DNA from: Coccinella septempunctata
Lineage: Eukaryota > Arthropoda > Insecta > Coleoptera > Coccinellidae
Direction of reading: 5' to 3'
Assembly: GCF_907165205.1 (NCBI RefSeq)
Contig: NC_058190.1
Span: forward strand, 5,464,001 to 5,528,000
DNA: 64,000 nt
Part shown: one piece after another, positions 52,340-62,894 of the stretch
Layout of the letters: each line of letters begins with the position of its first letter
Numbering within the stretch: the first letter of the stretch is position 1
Notes under the pieces: generated by a model
What the model was told of the DNA's origin: nothing
The model's database searches: none
What the model saw: only the letters and a program-made list of their open reading frames with translations
Position numbers and translations under genes: made by a program

Positions 52340-55213
52340 GTTCATCACTCATTCTAATTATAAAGTGACACGTCCATGTTCAGGAACTTGCCTTGACAAT
52401 GCTTTCACGTCTCTTGTTGGTCGAACCGAAGTGGTGGAGTATCATATATCTGACCACTCTGCCTTGAAGTTTTCGACTGACCTGTATATTGATAATAAAC
52501 AAAAAGCCTCGACATTCACAGGGAGAACCATTAATGATCAAACTGTCAGAGCTTTCCGGAATGAGCTATCTGTGGTATCATGGGATGACATTTACCAAAT
52601 CCCAGTCAATCCAAATATTCTTTGGAATACTTTTCACAGTCGATACTCTGGGGTGTTTGATCATTGTTTCCCTAAAGTGAGTATTCGTTCATGTTCCTCA
52701 AGCAAAAAATTCAAACTGTCAACTGAAAGCAGATTTCTCAAGAACCTATTGGATATACTTCATATAGTTAAATTCTCTAGACCTGAATTCTGTTCCTTGT
52801 ACACAACTGTAAAAAAAAAATACGATAACTCACTTACCAAGGCTAAAAAAAAATATTATAGCGATCTCATCTCAAATTCTGACAATGTTTCCAAAACATC
52901 CTGGAATGTTATAAAGTCCCTTACAAACTGTAAAAGACCTGAAAAAGTCTCTTCATAAACTTTTTAGGGTTTTCACTCCCAATCTCTGAAACAAAATCAA
53001 TTAAAAATGAAATCAACGATTTGCTCCTGCGTAAATTCTTGCACTTATTTGTCAGGAGCAAATTAACTAGAAAAAATTGTTGCCTGACAATGAACTCAAA
53101 ATAAATAACTGTCATCCGGTAATTTCAAAATTAAATGAATCAACGTTTCTGTGCAGTCTCTGTTTCTGTGTGTTGACAATTAATGTCAGACAAAAAGCGA
53201 CAATTCAGAAGATTTTCAAAAGTAGATTTTTCCGTCTGATGAAGGAGTCTGATATAGACTCCGAAACGTTACGAAGAATTATAATTTCAACGTTATTTAT
53301 TTTGAGTTCATTGTCAGGCAACAATTTTTTCTAGTGCAAGAATTTACGCAGGAGCAAATCGTTGATTTCATTTTTAATTGATTTTGTTTCAGAGATTGGG
53401 AGTGAAAACCCTAAAAAGTTTATGAAGAGATGCAAAATCCTCCCAAAATAAATTTCAATCGATACCTGAAAAAGTGTTTCCCAGTCATACTGATCCATCT
53501 CTTCTCTCAAATGTATTTAATAACTACTTTGCAGATATTCCATCTAATTTAACGGCTCAGATGACTCATTCCTCCTCATACAATGTCAGAAATCGACTTG
53601 ATCAGTCTTTCTACATGTTTGATGTCTCACATGTCAGTTGTCAGATCTCTTAAGGACAAGACTTCATTTGGTTATGATGAAATACCAATAAAAGTCATCA
53701 AGACTCAATTGTTGAACCACTCTGTTTCATCATCAACAGATCCTTCAAGGAGGGTGTTTTTCCGGACCAACTGAAAGTCGCTATCGTTAAGCCAATTTTC
53801 AAGAAAGGCAATAAGGATGATCTTGGTAACTATCGACCTATCAGCATTTTGACATCCTTCTCTAAGATATTTGAAAAGATTTTGTGTAATAGGCTGGCAA
53901 AATTTTTCACTAAATTCAATGTGATATCACCCAGTCAACATGGTTTTCTAAAGAATAGAAATACTGAGACGGCTCTGTTTGAATTGATTAATGATATCAC
54001 TATTTCCCTTGAGCAGGACGAAATTCCATTAGGCCTCTTTCTTGACCTCTCCAAGGCATTTGACTGTGTGAGTCATCGGAGGTTACTGGAAGTTCTTGAA
54101 GATTGTGGAATTCGAGACAATCAACTGAAACTCATGGCAAGCTTCCTATCCTCTAGAACCCAGAGAGTAGTTGTGCAGATCGATGGTCGAAGTTTTTATT
54201 CGGATCTGATACCTATCCTGCTTGGAGTGCTACAGGGGAGTATTGCGGGCCCACTACTCTTTTTGGTCTATATCAATTTCTTGCCGGGGGCGTTTCGGGG
54301 TGTGGCTGGTGTTACGGGATCCGTCAACAGTTTTCCAAGATTAGAGAACTGTCAAATATCATTAAGAAAATTTGCTGATGATATAAATTATCTGATAAAA
54401 TCTCATATTATCACATCAACTATAAATGAGGCAGCTAATCTGCTCACCATTGTAAGGGAATGGTTGTGTGCTCATAATCTGGTTCTAAACATCAATAAGA
54501 CACAATGTTTATTTTTCCATAGCGACAAATCCAGGCAGACTTATCCCAAGTCAATTGATATTTTGGATGGTCGAATCGAGGTACACGATCAGGTTCGATT
54601 CCTGGGAATCATTCTCGACAGGCACCTGAAATGGGGACCTCACACGGATAAGCTTGGTCAGAGACTTAACTTTGCATGCTATACTCTCTTCATGCTCAGA
54701 GGTATACTCGATTTAAGATATCTGAAATCGGTATACTATGCTAATTTCCATTCTCTTCTCTCCTATGGTATAATTTTCTGGGGTAGTTCATCATTTATGA
54801 ATGAAATTTTTATTATACAGAAGAAGGCCTTGAGAACAATGTTATTCCTAGGATATAGAGACTCTTGCAGAGGCTTGTTTAGGTTAAATAATATTTTAAC
54901 AGCCCATGGGTTGTATATTTTTAAATTACTAGTTTTTTTCTTTAAGCATTCTCATTATTTTGATAAGTTTAGGAATGTTAATAACACAAGGAAAATAGAA
55001 GCATTTCATGTACCTTTTCGTGTAACAACTTTGAGAGAAAGATCTGTAGAATGTATGGCAGTAAATCTATTTAATGTCCTTCCTCCCTCTTTCAGGTACA
55101 TTTCTTGTATTAGAAAATTTAAGAAAACACTAAATGCCTTCATAATGAATTGTGAACCCTATAATCTTGCTGAGTTCAGGGACTACTGTAAACACAGACC
55201 TGTTCTCACCTAA
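52340..55213 (+). pseudogene. LINE endonuclease/reverse transcriptase ORF
   Basis: Endonuclease tail 52340-52948. After the foldback, RT resumes: FGYDEIPIKVIK, a shift near 53775, then YRPISILTSFSKIFEKIL, PSQHGFLKNRNTETALFELI, LFLDLSKAFDCVSHRRLLE, GVLQGSIAGPLLFLVYIN, KFADDINYLI (FADD box), VRFLGIILDRHLKWGPHTD and SYGIIFWGSS. The last 454 codons (53849-55213) are open. Confidence 0.88.
52949..53429. mobile_element. Foldback element with ~150-bp inverted arms
   Basis: Starts CTCTTCATAAACTTTTTAGG and ends with its exact complement. The arms match for about 90 bp, then again after a 21-bp extra segment in the left arm. The ~190-bp centre contains CTGATGAAGGAGTCTGATAT and GAAACGTT, reminiscent of Penelope 3' sequence. 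No target duplication could be delimited. Confidence 0.8.
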
Positions 55214-55268
55214 TGTATTGTGTTGTTGTTTTGACCTGTTCCTCTTTCATTGTAATTGTTTGGAATCA

Positions 55269-55292
55269 ATAAAGTATCTATCTATCTATCTA
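55269..55292. repeat. (TATC)n LINE tail
   Basis: Tetranucleotide run right after the AATAAAG of the LINE. Confidence 0.85.
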
Positions 55293-55299
55293 TCACTCT

Positions 55300-56111
55300 C
55301 CTGGGTGTAAGTTCTCCTCGCCTATAGGCAGTGGTGTAACTCCCAGAGAAGCGCGAAGGCTACACGGTGTCGGCATAGTTGCTAAAAGCGAAAGCAACTC
55401 CCAACTTGATGTTGAATTTATCAACGTCACTCATAGTAAACCATGAGATGGATCTCTCGACTGTTCAATCTAGTACTTGGACGGTCTGAGCGAGAGTACC
55501 CTGTCCATGTGAGAGGTCGACTGCAATGTTGAATCCTCGTTTACTGTTCATGGACTGGACGATCTGAGTCAAAATTCGGTATTCTCGATCGGACCATCGG
55601 ATCTTCTCCTGTTGATCGGGTCCTTCACGCCAGAAATCATAACATTGACGAGATAAACGAACCATGTGCGGGCCTTGGACGGCGGGTGGAATCGTGGGAC
55701 AGTATGGACATTCTGATTATAAGGGACTCCATCGCGCAAAACGCGCAGTATGGGCAGCATACTCCTAGGTGCGTAGGTTACGGCGCCAGAAAGATTCTCG
55801 TTCTCTTCAAGCTCGGCTAGGAGTGGTGTGACAATCTTCTTGTTATCATAACAATTACCAATCGACTCGAGATAAATTGCGAGCGGGTGAGGCAAGATTG
55901 AGGTCATATTGTTCAAATCAGTTAACTCCTGCGTAGTGTAAAGCTTCTTGGAAGGAAGGTCTTCATCAGGCTTGTCAATGTGCGCGCGCTGGGCGGAGCA
56001 TAACTTGACTTCGCTTAGGATAAGCATTCCCTTTATAAATATCCTCTTTTTCTCCATGGTGTTCAGTTGTCCGAAAGGACGTGTTCCAAAGTTAAAGTTA
56101 CCGGCCAGCAT
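55300..56111 (-). pseudogene. Capsid-like fragment of a second candidate endogenous RNA-virus element
   Basis: The open frame 56111-55569 continues in another frame 55665-55465 and then to about 55300 with further stops. It shares layout with the 32212-33519 protein: a leading helix with EVKLCSAQR (compare EVKVTICQR), LPHPLAIYLESIG (compare LPDQITNAIRALG) and GFNIAVDLSHGQG (compare FTGAVNFDSDG). The two are distant relatives, not copies. One frameshift and at least two stops. A LINE end interrupts the C-terminal side. Viral origin is inferred. Confidence 0.45.
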
Positions 56112-56164
56112 AAACTTTCTCTAAGATCCGTTTGGTTAACAAATCTTTGAAAATTGTTCAATTT

Positions 56165-56743
56165 TTAATACGTACTTAAATTTTTTTTGTAGTTGAAGAA
56201 GTGAAAACTCGATGGAGGACGTTAAGAGAAAGAGTCGTCAAGGAGAACAAAATCCATGAGTTCCACACAAAAAGTGGGCAGAATCAGGAGGAGCCAAGCT
56301 CTTGGGAGTGGTTTGAAGCCATGAGTTTTCTTAATCCTTATGTAAAGGCAAGAAAAACCACTTCCAGTAACCTATTAAAAGAGAATGCCATTGTAACTGT
56401 GGAAGTAGATAGCCAGAATCATTGTTACGGTGGGCCTGAATTATCTCCCTCTATTAGTATATCTGCATCAAGCTGCTCGAAAGATGTCAGTGCCCCTTCA
56501 AGGGTAATGGAAAGGAGTAATGGGAAGAAAAGAAAAACTTCAGAGGATATAGATATGGAAGTATTAAATACTTTAAAGGAGATGAAAGATATAAAATCAC
56601 AGGCTCCTACGGAAGATGAGGATGACTTTTTTTGTCAGACTGTTGCTTGTGAGTTGAGGAAAATAACAGATGTGAAAGAAAAGCAAAGAAGAAAGGTAAA
56701 AATATTTTTAATTGCAATTGGGAATGAAGAATTAAGAGTTTAA
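56165..56743 (+). pseudogene. MADF/BESS-type Harbinger partner protein, last exon
   Basis: It opens after a ttttttgtag acceptor at about 56192 with EEVKTRWRTLRERVVKEN, the C-terminal half of a MADF domain. Then WEWFEAMSFLNPYV, a Ser-rich linker, and a BESS-like end DFFCQTVACELRKITDVKEK. The first MADF exon is not found upstream, where viral-like sequence lies. It is convergent with the transposase at 56899-58926. Confidence 0.72.
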
Positions 56744-57341
56744 TTAAAATCATATTTTTGAAATGTTTTTTTATTTATCGAAAACAAGAATCAAAAACAT
56801 AAACAAATTAGGCCTCTTCTGTATCACTTTCAAAGTATAAGTTAAAAGTTAAAATTATAAAAAATATGAAGGTGAAAAAATTTATTTACTTGAATTTTCT
56901 AATTATAATACTGAATATTGCTTCGCCCCCTTTTAACATTATCTACTTGACCGGATAAAGATCCTGCTGGGCTAATGAGATACTCTGTTAAATTTTCTCT
57001 AATCGTCAGAGCACTTTTACCAGGATTATTGCCACAATTTCGCCCTCTATGCACATCTTCTAAAACTACACATAATTGGTTTGCCACTTCCCTACGCCAA
57101 TCTCCTTCAACCATTCCATTGTCAGTTTCTCGATCAAAAAAATTTTGAGGACAGTACTTTCTCTTACCCTCACTCATGTGATATTCTTTTTCTTAATGAA
57201 ATTATGTAAACAAACTGTTGCTTTTATTTTGAAATCCACTGTCTCTGGGCGTGAAAATATAGTTCTGGTGAAAATTCTCCACCGTGCAACCAATTTACCA
57301 AATGAATTCTCAATAACTCTCCTTGCACGGCTCAATCTATA

Positions 57342-57478
57342 GCTGTATTCGGGTTCGGCTTTCGGACAGATCGAGAATGGTTCTAGAACTGCGCAGAGGA
57401 TTTTATACTAGGGCACAACAGTTTTGCGCAGTCCTAGAACAATTCTCGGACTTTCAGAAAGCCGAACCTGAATACAGC
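57342..57478. mobile_element. 137-bp MITE in Harbinger X
   Basis: Inverted ends GCTGTATTCGGGTTCGGCTT / complement of GCTGTATTCAGGTTCGGCTT. 5-bp duplication CTATA (57337-57341, 57479-57483). Arms about 55 bp. Confidence 0.85.
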
Positions 57479-57749
57479 CTATAATTGAATATTTGTTTTT
57501 GTAACGGTAAATTTGTTCCCTTGTATGGTTTCATTAAATATTTGCTGAGGGGAAAAGCATCATCCCCCACAAAGAAATATGGCATTCTTATTGTGCTGTT
57601 TGGAAGATAACATACTTCTGGCAATTGTAATTTATCCAGTGTATCAAGAAAGGCTGAATTTGATAAAACACCACCATCACTTTGTGAACCATAAGCTCCA
57701 ATATTGACATAACGAAAATTATAGTGAGCATCACATATAGCGAGTAGTA

Positions 57750-58007
57750 GGGGAGAGTTCCTTTGAATTGGACGGCCCATGAACCGGACGCTACAGTTTT
57801 TTAAAACACTCGATGGTGATTTAGCTGCCTTTACGTAAATCCCATTTTCGCAACAAGGTGCGAGCCACAGGGTCAGCCATTTTACAAGAGATCTCGATCG
57901 ATGTTGCGAAAATGGGATTTATGTAAGGGATGCTAAATTGCTATCGAGTGTAGAAGAAAACTGTAGCGTCCGGTTCATGGGCTGTCCAGTTCAAAGGAAC
58001 TCTCCCC
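57750..58007. mobile_element. 258-bp MITE in Harbinger X, TA target
   Basis: Long inverted arms (~100 bp) starting GGGGAGAGTTCCTTTGAA. TA on both sides (57748-57749, 58008-58009). Removal restores a Harbinger-like codon run. The TA target suggests a Tc1/mariner-type source. Confidence 0.85.
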
Positions 58008-59010
58008 TACAATGCTAAAATGTTTTAAAATTCGCTTCCCGAATTAGGAGGACACTGAATAGCTATATGTTTGCCATCTATTGCACCTAAAGTGTGGGGA
58101 AAATTCCACCTATCTTCAAATTGTTCAGCAATTTTGTGGAAGTCTTCTAAAGTCAAAGGCATCAGTACTAAGCCATTTAATATATTCCATAAAGTTTCTG
58201 TAGTTTCCTTGATTATTAGGGAAACTGTTGATCTACCAACTTTATATACTGAAGCTAAACTGAATAAGGAGTCACCCTGCGATAAGAACCTACAATTAAA
58301 TTTATCATTGCCATATAGGCTGAAGTATTATACATGAAAGTTAATCAAAGTGTTAAAGGTCTACCTCAATGTTAATACTAAGCGCTGTGCTGGACTTATT
58401 GGTTCACGGTTGCTCTTTTTGGCTAGAGAAGGCCCAATTAGAGATAGTATTTCGTCGAATTGTACAGGCGTCATTCTAGTGTACAGGAAGAACCATTCAT
58501 GATCAACAATCTGTGAGTGTACGGAATTCAGAAATAGCTTGTATCATTTCCTTTCTTCTGACTCACCTTTTATTTGAGAAATGAGGTAAAAAACTCCCCG
58601 GTTATTTTTCTCTCTCGTAAAACAGGTCTAATTCCCAAACGACATCGAATATTGAAATAGTTATTTTCATATCAAGTGCGGAAAGTGATGCCTGCCCGCA
58701 CGCAACTGCCGTTGCCCAAACGATGCGAAGCAGAGTTGTACAAGAAGAATAATAAGAAAATATTTTTTAACCAGTTTAACCTACCTGGTGTATAATGGTG
58801 CCTCTCCAAATGCTGTTTCTTGCTTACCTCTTTCTTTTTTAATAATTCAATACGCATTATAGATTCCAGTAGTCGTATTTTATAATTTGTTATATGTATG
58901 TGTTGTGATGGATCCACCAATGGCAAAAAAAAATTAAACTATCGCTGTTTACTGGTGGTGGAGAAGTATTATTTGGAATCCATCAGCAAACCATAAGTTC
59001 CCTTGCAATA

Positions 59011-60442
59011 ATGGGTTTAGTTAACGCTTGGAGGAAGAAAAATAATTCTGAAGGATCGATGTGGACTGCTCTATTGGTAAATGATAATCACTTTAGATGT
59101 GAATTATATTTTGAGTCGTGGTTCCCTAGATATATTGAATACGATTTTTTTTTTATTATTTCGATTATAGAAACTGAAATGAAAAGTACTAGAGTACTTT
59201 CCATTCATTAATGAGTATTTTTGGACATCATATGCATGAAAAACAGTACCGTGGTGGTCATTTTCCAATTGGACTAGAAAAATCTTTGCTAATAAGCATT
59301 GCATATTTAGCGGGAAAAGAAACAATATTGTTAATTTCCGACAAATGCAATGTGGCCTGTTGCACAGAACATGCATGCATAACAAATTTTATGAGAATTA
59401 TGTCTAAAGACCTCACGACGAAATTTATAACTTGGCCTAGTAGGGCTTTTGCAGAAGAAACCGAAAGAAAGTTCAAGCGGATATGTGGTTTTCCTTGTGA
59501 GTTTAATAATGTTTCTTGTTGTGTTCTCAAAATTTTGGATAAAAATTGAATTGTAAATATAAATAAATACAAAATCTACCTGTCACTACTCACATGGATA
59601 TTTTGCTCTGATTGCACAACTTATTTCCAATGTTGATTTTTTTAGGAGTTATAGGAGCTATAGGTGGATGCCACATCAAAGCTAAAGTGCCAGTTAACCG
59701 ACAGGATAGCTATCAAGACAGAAAATCACACCACTCAATCAGCATTCAGAGTATATGTTCATCCCAGAAACTATTTTTGAATGTTTCAGCTGGTTTTCCA
59801 GGTTCTTTGCATGATGCCAGAGTGAGTAATTTCTTACTATGATCATTATCGAATAAACAATTGACCATTTCAATTTCAGATATGGAAAGAGAGCTCTCTC
59901 TATCAAAATATTCTTCTACATGGAGAAGATATATACTTTTATGAAAATTATCATTTGATAGGGGAATCAGCCTATCCCTGTAAATATTGGCTTATGTGTC
60001 CATATCGGTGAGCATCTTTAATCTGAATATATGAATTCACACTTACCTTTTACCAGTTGGGTATGATATTTCTTTCGTAGCACATGTTTAGATAAATAAT
60101 GACCAGTTATATTGTGATTTCAGTGATAATGGACGATTGAGCGCAGAGGAGAAGCATTTTAACTTTCTTCTCTCAAAAACCAGAGTTAGAATTGAGAACA
60201 CATTTGCTTTGCTTTAAGGACGATGGAGAATATTGAAGGATATCGATACATATTCGATTGGAAGAGCAGTAGGAATAATTGTAACATGCTACGTGCTTCA
60301 TAATTATTGTATACTGAAAGGGGATCACTTTGTAGTGGAGGAAAATGTAAATTTTACAAGGAGGATATATGAGGGAGAAGATGATTCTGGAGGAATGAAT
60401 AAACTAAGGGAAATTACCAATTTACTCCACCAAAATAGATAG
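59011..60442 (+). pseudogene. Harbinger transposase Y, multi-exon, catalytic residues lost
   Basis: Exons about 59011-59497, 59646-59821, 59880-60007, 60124-60442 with GT-AG introns. Motifs: YFESWFPRYIEYDF, HFPIGLEKSLLISIAYLAGK, TKFITWPSRAFAEE, GAIGGCHIKA (first Asp replaced by Gly), GFPGSLHDAR, LIGESAYPCKYWLMCPYR (second Asp replaced by Glu), TRVRIENTFALL-stop-GRWRIL (Glu present, Lys codon now TAA), CYVLHNYCIL. A frameshift near 59145. It lies head to head with transposase X, 85 bp away. Confidence 0.87.
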
Positions 60443-60529
60443 TTTCAATATAAAAACAAAATTATAAATGTAAAAAAAATTTATTATTTAAATATTCAAG
60501 AATTATTACAACAAATTTTTATAAAAATA

Positions 60530-61095
60530 ACTCTGTTGAAGACTAGAATATTTAAGACTAATATCACAAAATCAACAAAGATTTCAATAAGATAAAAGTA
60601 AGGAAATCATCAACTTACGTTATCAAAATATCTTTTAAATGAAAGATTGTTCTAACTGTAACAATAAATTATCAAAATGCATATTTAAAAATGAACACAA
60701 ATTTGAACATAACATAACTCTGCTTATAATATTTGAGAATAATATCACAAAAACAGCAGAGACGTCAATAAGATAAACGTTATCAAAATATTTTTTTTAA
60801 AGAAAGATTGCTCTAACTGTAAAAAATATTATTGAAATACATATTTGAAAATGAACACAAATAACCCTGCTTAGAATATTCAAGAATAATATCACAAAAA
60901 CAACAGAGATTTCATTAAGATAAATGTAAGGAAAGGGTCAACTTACGTCATCAAAATATTTTTCAAATAAAGATTGTTATAACTGTTAAGAAAAATCATC
61001 AGAATACATATTTGAAAATGAACACAAATTTGAACATAAAATAACCTTGCTTAGAATATTTAAGAATAATATCACAAAAACGTTCAACAGTAATA
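60530..61095. repeat. Long-period AT-rich tandem repeat
   Basis: AATATCACAAAA recurs at about 60561, 60743, 60888 and 61069 (spacings 182, 145, 181), with matching AAGATTGTT/CTAACTGT and TTTGAAAATGAACACAAA blocks. It lies between the convergent transposase and SANT-like genes of element Y. Confidence 0.82.
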
Positions 61096-61321
61096 AAAAA
61101 ATTTCAAATTATTAAAAAATGAACATATTTAACAAACACTAAAAAAGTTAAACAAAAAACTTCCTTTTTTTATTCGCTCTCAGAGTCCGAATGTTTCCTT
61201 TTTTTTGTGTTGCGATTCCTTTTTTCTTTTGTCAGCAAAAACTCTCTCATAATACTCAAAAATTCAGTTCTTTGAAAGTTTTGCTCTTTCAGGAGAGAAT
61301 TTTCCTCGTGAATTTCCCCCA

Positions 61322-62343
61322 TCAGCTCCTCAAATTCTTTTTTTTTTGTTGGTCCATTTGTTTTTCCGTCGTCATATTAATGGAATCTATAATATCGGCC
61401 TTTGTAATCTTATGCTTTTTAGGCACAACTTTTTCAGATGATGCAGTGATGCTCTCTGTGGGTTGGGATTTCGCACTATGATTAAGACTAGTATTAGAAG
61501 AATCATCAATACTGATAAAACTGGTATCACACACCACATTGCAATCTTGAATTGGTAGTTCAAGAGACGGACCAGGCTCACTTGGTAGATCATTATCATT
61601 ATTTCTACCCAAGCTGTCAACAACATGTTTTATATTAATCTTATCTTTTTGGCCTAAAATGGAGTCCATTCCCTCAAAAAATTCAGGAGGATCTCTTCTT
61701 TCAGCTCCTGTTGTTTTCAAGTGCTGTTTATATTTAATATATTGCTTATATAAGTTTGAGAACTTCTGTCTGCAAGCAGTAGCATTAACATTATACCCAA
61801 GGGTTTGTAGATTGTTCGCTATTTGCTTCCACAATTCCAACTTAGACTTATCGTCAAACTTTTTCGAAAAATTTTCTGACTCTCGCAGTTGCAGCATTTG
61901 GTATGTAGCTTCCTTATCCTCTTTAGTTCCTTTACCTTTGCTTGTCCAAACATCTATCCAAAGTCCAAACATCTAATACTTTATTGGAAGGACCTGCACC
62001 GCTCAGTGTCTGTACCACTTCTGAATTCAAATAATTTTCTTTATTTTGGGACGAAGGTCCTGATGAACTACTCGAAGGTTCTCTTTCGATGCTGAGTGTT
62101 CCTAAGTCTTCTACACTACAAATAGGTATTTTACCTAGTGAAATTGCTCGGCAGACAAAATCGATTAATTGTTCATCATCTAAAGAAAATAAAACTTATT
62201 ACATTCAAGTTTTTCATGATCGCTTAAAGAGTGAAATAATGAATTGAAAGAATAACTTACCGTTCTCCAATTCTCTTATTATTTTTTTTCTATCTTGAAA
62301 AGAAATTGGTTTATTATTAATGAATATTGTCATTGCGTCCATT
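61322..62343 (-). pseudogene. Harbinger partner protein Y, Myb/SANT-like trihelix
   Basis: First exon near 62343-62262 (MDAMTIFINNKPISFQDRKK, donor GTAAG), second exon from about 62181 (DDEQLIDFVCRAISLGKIPI, NKVLDVWT), then the frame 61972-61322: KEATYQMLQLRES, LWKQIANNLQTLGYNVNATA, CRQKFSNLYKQYIKYKQHL, a trihelix DNA-binding domain. A Ser/acidic linker and Lys-rich tail follow. A ~16-bp local duplication near 61965 (GATGTTTGGAC twice) shifts the frame between the exons. Confidence 0.75.
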
Positions 62344-62880
62344 GCGGTTGTATTTTTGAAACTTCGTGAATCCCGCTCCCAACGTCTATTATTTGTGTTC
62401 CGTGTGTCTCTGCTAAGAATCTATGGCACTAAAATTCATTCCATTTCACTTATTGAAAGGAGATAGAACTACATACCATCCTCTTTATCCCTACTCAAGG
62501 GGAAGGTTACGTGCAGTTACGTGGTGAACTTCCTGTGATGTCATTGAAACGTCATAGTTACATGGTTATCATCGCCAAAATGTGGTTACCCAAGTAACTA
62601 CAACCTAACCATAGTTAACCACTAGCGCCAAAATTCGCCTTATATTATTTGCGCGAGTTACATATCCCAGCACGTGGCAAGGATACTGACCAATCCATGG
62701 AATCTTTCCGTTATCGAATCATTTTTCATTGTCATTATTAATTAGATTCAGGACCACTAATTAATCAGTCTTGACTTAGTCTTCGCGATTTATTGTACAA
62801 ATCATGCGTCACAATTATCATATATTGTAATATTTGAAATAAAATAATTTTTTTTAATTAGAGTCTCTCCCACAAAACTT
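62344..62880. other. Noncoding between Harbinger Y and Z
   Basis: It should contain the outer terminal repeats of both elements, but none could be paired confidently. Confidence 0.4.
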
Positions 62881-62894
62881 AACTAGCGCAAATG

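Larger units (their letters stand above)
52320..55292 (+). mobile_element. CR1/L2-like LINE, 5' truncated
   Basis: It begins in the endonuclease C-terminus (TRPCSGTCLDNAF, YHISDHSALKF) and continues through RT to a 3' end with AATAAAG and (TATC)n. A foldback element at 52949-53429 interrupts it. Its 3' end lies inside the viral-like fragment at 55300-56111. Confidence 0.85.
56899..58926 (-). pseudogene. Harbinger transposase X, multi-exon, interrupted by two MITEs
   Basis: Exons on the minus strand: 58926-58785, 58510-58365, then from 58289 (GT-AG introns, in-frame joins giving RFLSQGDSLFSLASVYKVG). Later blocks: ETLWNILNGLVLMPL, LGAIDGKHIAI (first Asp), [MITE 57750-58007], LLLAICDAHYNFRYVNIGA, VGDDAFPLSKYLMKPY (second Asp), IFNY, [MITE 57342-57478], RLSRARRVIENSFGKLVAR (Glu). 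A C-terminal frame 57177-56899 has CPQNFFDRE and HRGRNCGNN. Small shifts occur near 58020 and 57180. Confidence 0.88.

Noticed and set aside
53236..53276. Second hammerhead ribozyme (CTGATGA, perfect stem II GGAGTC/GACTCC, GAAAC)
   Set aside because: The core is better than at 31.9 kb, but after stem III there is AA where the cleavage dinucleotide should be, and no stem I pairing is evident.
55269..55292. TATC array as a CRISPR-like or satellite locus
   Set aside because: A plain tetranucleotide run at a LINE 3' end.
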